From Eucommia ulmoides (lineage: Eukaryota > Streptophyta > Magnoliopsida > Garryales > Eucommiaceae), in the NCBI GenBank assembly GCA_016647705.1, contig CM028328.1, forward strand, positions 37,734,501-37,798,500: 64,000 nt of DNA. The letters are read 5' to 3'. Below the pieces are notes generated by a model. It saw only the letters and a list, made by a program, of their open reading frames with translations. It was not told the origin of the DNA and did no database searches. This document shows positions 57,901 to 64,000 of this stretch, one piece after another (position 1 is the stretch's first letter; every line of letters begins with the position of its first letter). The position numbers were made by a program, and so were the translations under genes.

Positions 57901-60360
57901 TTCTACGTCTTCAGATTGAGCATCCAAAGTCAACACGTAGTCCACGACCTCAAGTTCTGTGGTAGAGCCTTCCTCACCAAGATCCCCTATAGCTAAGGAA
58001 TTTGTGAGAGTATGCTCTAATGAATCCATCTCCATATTTGCAAGAAAAAACTCCCTTATGCAAGAGTCCACAACATCAACTCGATTTCAAATGAGAGGTT
58101 CATCCAGAAAGTTCATAGTTCTAAAAATGTTGAACCTTATCTCTTCATCATTGACTCTTAACATCAAATTTTCGTTATGCACATCAATCAAGGCCTTTCC
58201 CGTTGCAAGGAAAGGTCTTCCTAGGATGATCGGGATTTCTCTATCTTTTTCCATTTCAAGCACAACAAAATCCATCAAAAATATGAATTTGTCTACCTTC
58301 ACTAGCACATCCTCAATGATACCTTTTAGATAGGTTAACGAATGATCCGCCATTTGAAGAGAGATCGTTGTCGGCTTTGCACTCCCAAGTCCTAACTTCT
58401 GATAAACGGAAGAAGGTATCAAATTAATACTCGCCCCAAGATCACAAAGCACCTTATCAAAATGAGATTTCCCGATAGTACACGGAATTGTGAAACTATC
58501 GGGATCCTTCAATTTGGTAGGTAACTTTCTTTGTAGTATTGCACTGCACTCCTCTGTTAACTTCACTGTTTCATAATCCTCCAACTTCCTCTTCTTTTTT
58601 ATGATGTCCTTTAAGAACTTGCCATAGTTGGGCATTTGTTCCAATGCATCCGCAAAAGGTATGTTGATGTGGATTTTCTTGAAAATTTCAAGAAATTTCT
58701 CAAATTGGGCATCTAACTTCCTCTTTTGGAATCTTTGAGGATATGGAAATGGGGTTACTAGAATCGGTGGATTCTCTGAAAATGTTACTCGCCCCGGTAT
58801 CACCCTTTCATCTCTTCTTCTCTCCTCGACTTTCTCTTGGTTTTTATCCCCATTTAAGTCTTCACTCAGCTTCTTCTTTCTTTCATCGGTTTTTACTTCA
58901 ACTTTCTCCTCCGCACTTATTCTTGGTTCATCATGCAGAAACTCATGACTCACTCCCGGCTCGGTTTCCATAGGACTGCTCACTTCCACGTCTCTTTCGC
59001 TCCTCAACTTAATCGCCTTGCATTCCCGAGGGTTGGTTTCCGTGTTGCTTGGAAACTTCTCATTTTGTTGCTCTTGAATGGCCCTAGCAAGCTGCACAAT
59101 TTGAGTCTCCAAAGCCTTCACAGTGGCGTTGGTGTTTGTACAAGTGGTATCGATCGAGTCCAACCGTGTTTCATGTTTGTTCAGCCGATTATGCGTCTCA
59201 CGCATCATAGTTTGAGTCTCCTTCATAAACGAACCCAAAATTTCATCCAAATTTGACTTCGGATTATGCATTGGTGGTTGTTGCATTTGACGATTGGATT
59301 GCATAAGATATCCCGAAGCTTGATTTCCATAACCCGGAGGTGGCCGCAAAGCGTTCTGATTGTTCGCATATGAGAAATTCTCATGGTTACGAAGTCCAGG
59401 ATTGTAATGAGTCGGAATGTTGGTAGTGGGCCTGAAAGTGTAGGCACGATAGTTTAGAAAATGGCATTTCGCGAACTCATTATCCAATTCGGATTGAGAA
59501 CAACTTGCTGCTATCTTCTCCCCTTGACTCGACAAAGCTCATTTTGTAGACATGGCGACCAATTGATCCGAGAGCTTGGACACTTGGGCCGATAACTTTG
59601 TAATATGGTCGGATTCTTGGATAGAAGAGACCCTTTTTCTCGTGTTCGTCTCATTCGGCCATTGATAATTGTTAGCCGCCATTTCTTCCAATAATGCATT
59701 TGCTTCGGTAGGGGTTTTGGACAACAACGATCCCCCTGAGGCTGCATCAACTATTGTTCTAGTCTGGCCATCCAACCCGTTGTAAAATAATTAGGTTTGA
59801 AACCAATTTTGATACCTTTGTTGGGGGCACCTTCTCAATAGGTCCTTAAATCTCTCCCATGCCTCAAACAATGGCTCAAAGTCTCTCTGGCGAAACTGCG
59901 CAATCTCGCCTCGAAGTTGAGAAGTCTTTGAAGGTGAAAAGAACTTAGTGAGGAACCTTTGTGCAAGGTCCTCCCAAGTATTAATGCTCCCCAGTTGAAT
60001 CAACTGAAACCAACCCTTTGCTCTATCTCGTAAAGAAAACGAAAATAATCTCAACCTTATGACATCTTCGGCAACTCCATTTATCTTGACAGTGTCACAG
60101 ATCTCAAGAAAGGTTTCCAAGTGGACGTTGAGGTCTTCATAAAGATTCCTGCCATACTGATTTTGCTGAACCATATTAATTAAGGTGGGCTTCAACTCGA
60201 AGTTATTTGCCTGGATCGGCTACCTCCGAATCCCTGAATAGTTATCCAGTATGAGTGACCGATAATAGTCCCTAAGGACTCGTTGTGGCCTCTCCTACTC
60301 CGGAGGCTAAAGTGCGTGCGGCTCCGGTGGTTGTGGAACATTTTCACGTCCCCCGGCCAT
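54945..60360 (-). pseudogene. Athila-like gag-pol
   Basis: It starts MAGGRENVPQPPEPHAL at 60360 and stays in one frame to about 56203, with stops near 60310, 60296, 60229, 59791, 59536, 58087 and 56989. Gag: RLFSFSLRDRAKGWF, FLTKFFSPSKTSQLRGEI. Protease: VLCDLGASINLIPSSVY and PIILGRPFLATG (58470-58200). RT: WRVCIDYRRLNKATRKNHF, FAYRRMPFGLCNVPATFQR, EIFMDDFSVFG (57400-57050). RNase [27 protein letters not shown]. After a frame shift, integrase: [43 protein letters not shown] (55770-55480). RT FMDD and integrase D,D,E are present. Not translatable as it stands. Confidence 0.9.
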
Positions 60361-60544
60361 AGCGGTAGCTTTTTTTCTCTTTCTGTTTAGCAATGCATTG
60401 ACTACGCCGCATGCACTGCTTAAGTCAAATAGATAAATCAAATAAATAAATGAATTGAATGAAATTTAAAAGCAAAAGAATTATCGTGATTAACATTTAA
60501 CTACTTGATCACAATATTAACTCAATTGAAAAACACCTTGCCAA

Positions 60545-60562
60545 TCCCCGGTGACGGCGCCA
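60545..60562 (-). other. Primer binding site of the Athila-like element
   Basis: The minus strand reads TGGCGCCGTCACCGGGGA, the Athila-type site usually assigned to tRNA-Asp, six bases inside the LTR end. Confidence 0.88.
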
Positions 60563-60568
60563 AAAACT

Positions 60569-62099
60569 TGTACGCGCGAGGATTCACAACCACCGTCCTC
60601 GCGGTATTGACTACTCGCAAGTATACGAGGTCTAATTTTAATATAATGGATCTTGTAAGATCGGATATCGTTCCACTGGGAATGACGTGTAATTCGGTTG
60701 AGTATTGCGATTTAAATAATTTTATATTATCTCGACTAATCAAATTTTGTTTATTTTCTATTTAATATACTAAAATAAACAACAACTATGAGGTTAGTTC
60801 TAATTACACTAATTATTTAGGTATTGATTTCTTTCACATAATGCATAATCGACGTCATTAAGTTAGCTATAATGGTTTTCTATCTATTCCGACAATCTCT
60901 GTATCGATAACTTCTCCGCTACCTCTCCTGAGTGTAAGACGGGGGATTACACGACTTCGTGTCAACAAAGAAGTCCCCTTCAATGCCTTTATGACCCTTG
61001 GTCGCGTGAGTCTTTAGCCAACGTCATAGATTGCATACGTTCTAACGCCCTCCCGGGTCGTTAGAACGTCATGTTGTATTTACCCTAATCCCGGTTACCT
61101 CTCCCAAGTGTCAAACCCCGTATTCTCGGTTTATCAATACAAGCATAATATCAAGAATTATATGATTTCAACTACTCCTAAGTAACATTTAACAAATATT
61201 ATAAGATCTTAGCCATATACCATACAAAATAAGATGGATTCAACATTCTTAGATATGAAAAAGTGATTACAAAGATAAAAACAAGAGAGAAACGATTAAA
61301 TCTAGAAGTGAAACGGTTCACTGTCGCTAATGATTGATCCGCAAGTGATCCTTCTTTGTCCGAATGATGAATCTCCTTCTTGATCTTCAAAATATAGCTT
61401 AAGAGCTCTCTACTAGGGTTAGGGTTCTTCAAAAACTGGTTTCAAATGTGGGAAAGGGGTATAAATAGGCCTGGGGGTTCAAAAATATCTAAACAGATAT
61501 TTTAGTCTGTTCTGCGAATTCCGCCTAGGCGGTAGAATCTTTGCCTAGGTGGAGTTTAAGTCGGTTAGAATTTTTCTTAGGCGATGGTTTTTTCACCTAG
61601 GCGGAGGACTAACTTCTTGGTCCTCTTTCTTTCTGACGGAATTCTGCCTAGGCAATGGAAACTTCACCTAGGCGGATTTACAACAGTTCAGTTCTTCCAG
61701 TAGTTCAACACTTCCAGCGTTCTGATGGATTTTCGCCTAGGCGGTAGAAACTTCGCCTAGGCGGATTTCAACTTCTCAGCGCTATCAATTTTCTGACGGA
61801 TTTCTAGGCGGTGGAAACTTTGCCTAGGCGGATTTCAACTTTTCAGCATTCGCAACTTTCTAATGAATTTCCGCCTAGACGGTGGAAATTTCGCCTAGGC
61901 GGAATTGCGTTATTATTTGAAACCTCTGTTTTTTCATATTTTTGGCTACCCTTTTCTTCACCATTTCACTCGGTTTGCCGATTGTTTACGTCCCTACTCC
62001 TGACTAATAAAAACAGCTAAAAGGATATTCAAACTTCAATAAAATACTCGAAAATTAGCAAATTCGGTTTAGAATTAGATAGGTATTTTACACCTATCA
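60569..62099 (-). repeat. Athila-like 5' LTR
   Basis: 1531 bp, plus strand from TGTACGCGCGAGG to ACACCTATCA. A minus-strand TATA-like element, CCTATTTATACCCC, is at about 61457-61470. Confidence 0.92.
61515..61910. repeat. CCGCCTAGGCGG palindrome array, 5' LTR
   Basis: Counterpart of the array at 50305-50700 with independent point changes, e.g. GAATTCTGCCTAGGCAATGG where the partner reads GAATTCCGCCTAGGCGATGG. Confidence 0.9.
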
Positions 62100-62696
62100 G
62101 TGGCACTGAAGATGCAGGATGTCAACCAAGTCCACCGCTATCATCACCGCTTAGGCGATCAACTAACCGACCTATTCACCGCTGCGGCGCTAACCTCTAC
62201 ACAGACTGAAGATATTTATTAGATATTTTGAGATATTTTGGCTATATATATCCCCTCTCCTCCCTCATTTTTGGTCTCTCTTGGTATTTTTAGCCCCTTA
62301 TAGTATATCTAAGGGTAGGTAGAGTAGTTGTAGAGGGAGAGCTCAAATCCCAAAGTGGAGGAAGACGGTGACGATCGTTGAGCGTTCTTAGCGGTTAATC
62401 TTCGGACGAGGCTAAGTTCTTCAATTTTTTTCCTTGTTTCTTTAACTTAGGATTTTGTGAGCATGTTTAGCTCGATTTCAATGTTTATACGGTTATGACC
62501 ACGAGTTAAATATGGATTGTATAGGGATTAACAATAAATTTATAAATATGTGTTTGGATGATTTCGGTGTTGCATTTATGTTTGTTCTTCGTAGTTTGAT
62601 TGTGTTTATCGTATTATTTGTTTATCGTGATTAGTTAGATAAATGGAGAATACGGGGTTTTGATAAACCCCAGATTCGAATTAGGGTAAACAACCG

Positions 62697-63095
62697 TCAC
62701 GATCCAATAATGCGGTCGGGGTTAGGATGTTGACAATCGATGATGTTGGGGCAAGACTCATGTGACCTAGGGTCGTTAAGACGTTGATGGGGACTTCTTC
62801 ATTAACTTGAAGTCATGAATTCTCTCGTCTTACACTCGGGAGAGGTGGCAGTGGAGTTTTAGAACTGAGATTGTCGATAAGGTAAACACGACGCGGCGAT
62901 CCAATGACCCGGTCGGGAGTTGGATTGTGTGCAATCAATGATGTTGGGGTGAGACTCACGCGACCTATGGTCGTTAAAACATTGATGGAGACTTCTTCGT
63001 TGACACAAAGTCGCGTTATATCCCTCGTCTTACACTCGGGAGAGGTGGCGGAGGAGTTTTAGATACCGAGATTGTCAAATAGCTCGAACACCGTA
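62697..63095. repeat. Tandem duplication of about 200 bp in the solo LTR
   Basis: GATCCAATAATGCGGTCGGG (62699) to TTAGAACTGAGATTGTC recurs as GATCCAATGACCCGGTCGGG (62898) to TTAGATACCGAGATTGTC. Both copies contain CGTCTTACACTCGGGAGAGG. The copies are diverged. Confidence 0.8.
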
Positions 63096-64000
63096 AACGT
63101 GTGTAAATAGAGATCGAACACGTATTTGTAAACACGTTAATCTCTAGGAAATTCTTTCCCCTAAAACATATTAGTATATTAGTATAGTTAATTTAGGTTA
63201 TATTAGTATTAGTTAGGTCATGACAAATGCGATACTCGATAGTAACGATCTCAATCCCTGTGGATACGATAACCCAATTTTTTACGATCACACTATACTA
63301 AAATTTTGACCTCGTACACTTGCGAGTAGTTAATACATGAGGATCGAATCCTCCGACGTACAGTTAGTGAGACCAGCCTTCAAACTTTGTAGCCATTTTT
63401 TCTGTTATTTTTTTTTCTTCTTCTTCTTTGTTTTTCGTTCTTTGTTCGTTTGGCTCTCCATTTCGAAATCGTTTGATTTCAAAATCGAAATAGGGATTGA
63501 TTTTGAAATCGAAACCCTATTTTGATTTCAATTTCGAAATCGAAATAGAAACACGAGGGTTTGGCTCTCGATTTCGAAATCGTTCGTTCTACTTCATCAT
63601 TGCCATCACCTTTGTCTTGCTACTTCATTGTTTCCATCATCTTCACCGTCGTCTTCGTCTTCGTCTTGATCTCCATCGTCATCATCGCCATCGCCTTCGC
63701 CTTCGTCGCCGTCGTCTTGGCCTTTATCGTCATCATCGGACGCTATTTCGTCGCCATCGTGTTCATCGTCTGCTTTAGGGTTTCGATTTCGAAATCGAAA
63801 CTCAAACTCAAACTCAAACTCCAAATCGAAATAGATTGAATTTGTTCTTGATTTTTTGGATTTGTGATTTTTGTTCTTGAATTTATTCTTGGTGTTCTTG
63901 AATTTGTATTTTAGGGTTCGTTCTTTATTTTTTTGATAAAATTATTATCAAACGCGATTCTGTTCCCAGATTAAAAAAAAAAATTATCTTTACCAAACCT

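Larger units (their letters stand above)
49283..62099 (-). mobile_element. Athila-like Ty3/gypsy element with both LTRs
   Basis: Complete-looking 12.8-kb minus-strand element: 5' LTR 60569-62099, primer binding site 60545-60562, gag-protease-RT-RNase H-integrase from 60360 leftwards to about 54945, a separate env-position reading frame (53699-52596), polypurine tract at 50897, 3' LTR 49283-50896. Flanks GTAGC (49278-49282) and GTGGC (62100-62104) are a target duplication with one change. The primer site and the extra 3' frame fit Athila. Premature stops and shifts make it non-autonomous now. Confidence 0.9.
48998..63362 (+). mobile_element. Athila-family solo LTR, interrupted
   Basis: Plus-strand LTR from TGATAGGTGTGATC (48998) to CCTCCGACGTACA (63362), with perfect 5-bp target duplications GTTAG at 48993-48997 and 63363-63367 and no internal region of its own, hence a solo LTR. 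It is interrupted by the Athila-like element at 49283-62099; the two parts are 48998-49282 and 62100-63362. It shares blocks such as CTTACACTCGGGAGAGGT with the reverse complement of the inserted element's LTR, so both are one family. Promoter-like GGCTATATATATCC near 62240. Confidence 0.87.
48759..64000. mobile_element. Second PIF/Harbinger-type non-autonomous element, split by nested LTR elements
   Basis: It starts GCCCCCATTTGGTAACCACT at 48759 directly after TAA (48756-48758), runs to 48997, and resumes at 63368. The right part has the same make-up as the element at 35934-37069, inverted: AAATCGAAAT-type repeats (63470-63580, 63780-63830) and a CGTCGTCTTCGTCTTC-type low-complexity stretch (63600-63770), ending ATTATCTTTACCAAACCT at the window edge. 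The true end lies outside. Confidence 0.65.

Noticed and set aside
58743-59256. Plus-strand frames opposite the Athila gag
   Set aside because: They are antisense shadows of the minus-strand gag-protease frame, which has the recognisable motifs.

Overview
The window is nuclear DNA from a flowering plant. It holds one recognisable host gene, split by canonical GT-AG introns, embedded in a dense nest of plant transposable elements: Ty3/gypsy of the Tat/Ogre, Del/Tekay, chromodomain and Athila types, Ty1/copia of the SIRE type, LINEs, Mutator-like (MULE) elements and PIF/Harbinger elements. I see no bacterial-type genes, operons, CRISPR array, rRNA or tRNA gene. The species cannot be fixed from the sequence; the transposon families are widespread in angiosperms.

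Layout. 1-5501: 5' end of a minus-strand Ogre/Tat-like element (tandem-repeat-rich leader, primer binding site, 1522-bp LTR), inserted in the reverse transcriptase gene of a decayed minus-strand Del/Tekay-like chromovirus (5502 to about 11970). The LTR of that chromovirus is itself interrupted by a 1506-bp MULE with a perfect 9-bp target duplication (9755-11260). 12302-30170: minus-strand plastid chaperonin gene, CPN60 alpha-2 type, nine coding exons joining to an open 600-codon frame. Its introns 6 and 7 are swollen to 6.5 and 7.1 kb by a chromovirus with a GGCAT duplication, a gag-only LTR element inside a LINE, an RTE-type LINE tail, a MULE-like element and a 188-bp tandem duplication. About 31674-32040 looks like a 5' leader exon of the same gene.

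32668-44331: a SIRE-like copia complex on the minus strand, arranged LTR-internal-LTR-internal, with extra stacked LTR ends and a PIF/Harbinger non-autonomous insert. About 44430-48758: a decayed PIF/Harbinger element (Myb/SANT-type ORF1, HARBI1-like transposase, GRF zinc finger). From 48759 to the window end is a nest: a Harbinger-type non-autonomous element, interrupted by an Athila-family solo LTR (48998-63362, GTTAG duplication), interrupted in turn by an Athila-like element with both LTRs (49283-62099).

The only gene likely to be working is the chaperonin. The most notable non-genic theme is that four unrelated element families here each carry an array of short palindromes, some with base changes matched on both arms: an Ogre leader hairpin array, a MULE subterminal array, the SIRE LTR array and the Athila LTR array. 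This is the best candidate for something not explained by standard annotation, but it is an inference from reading alone.
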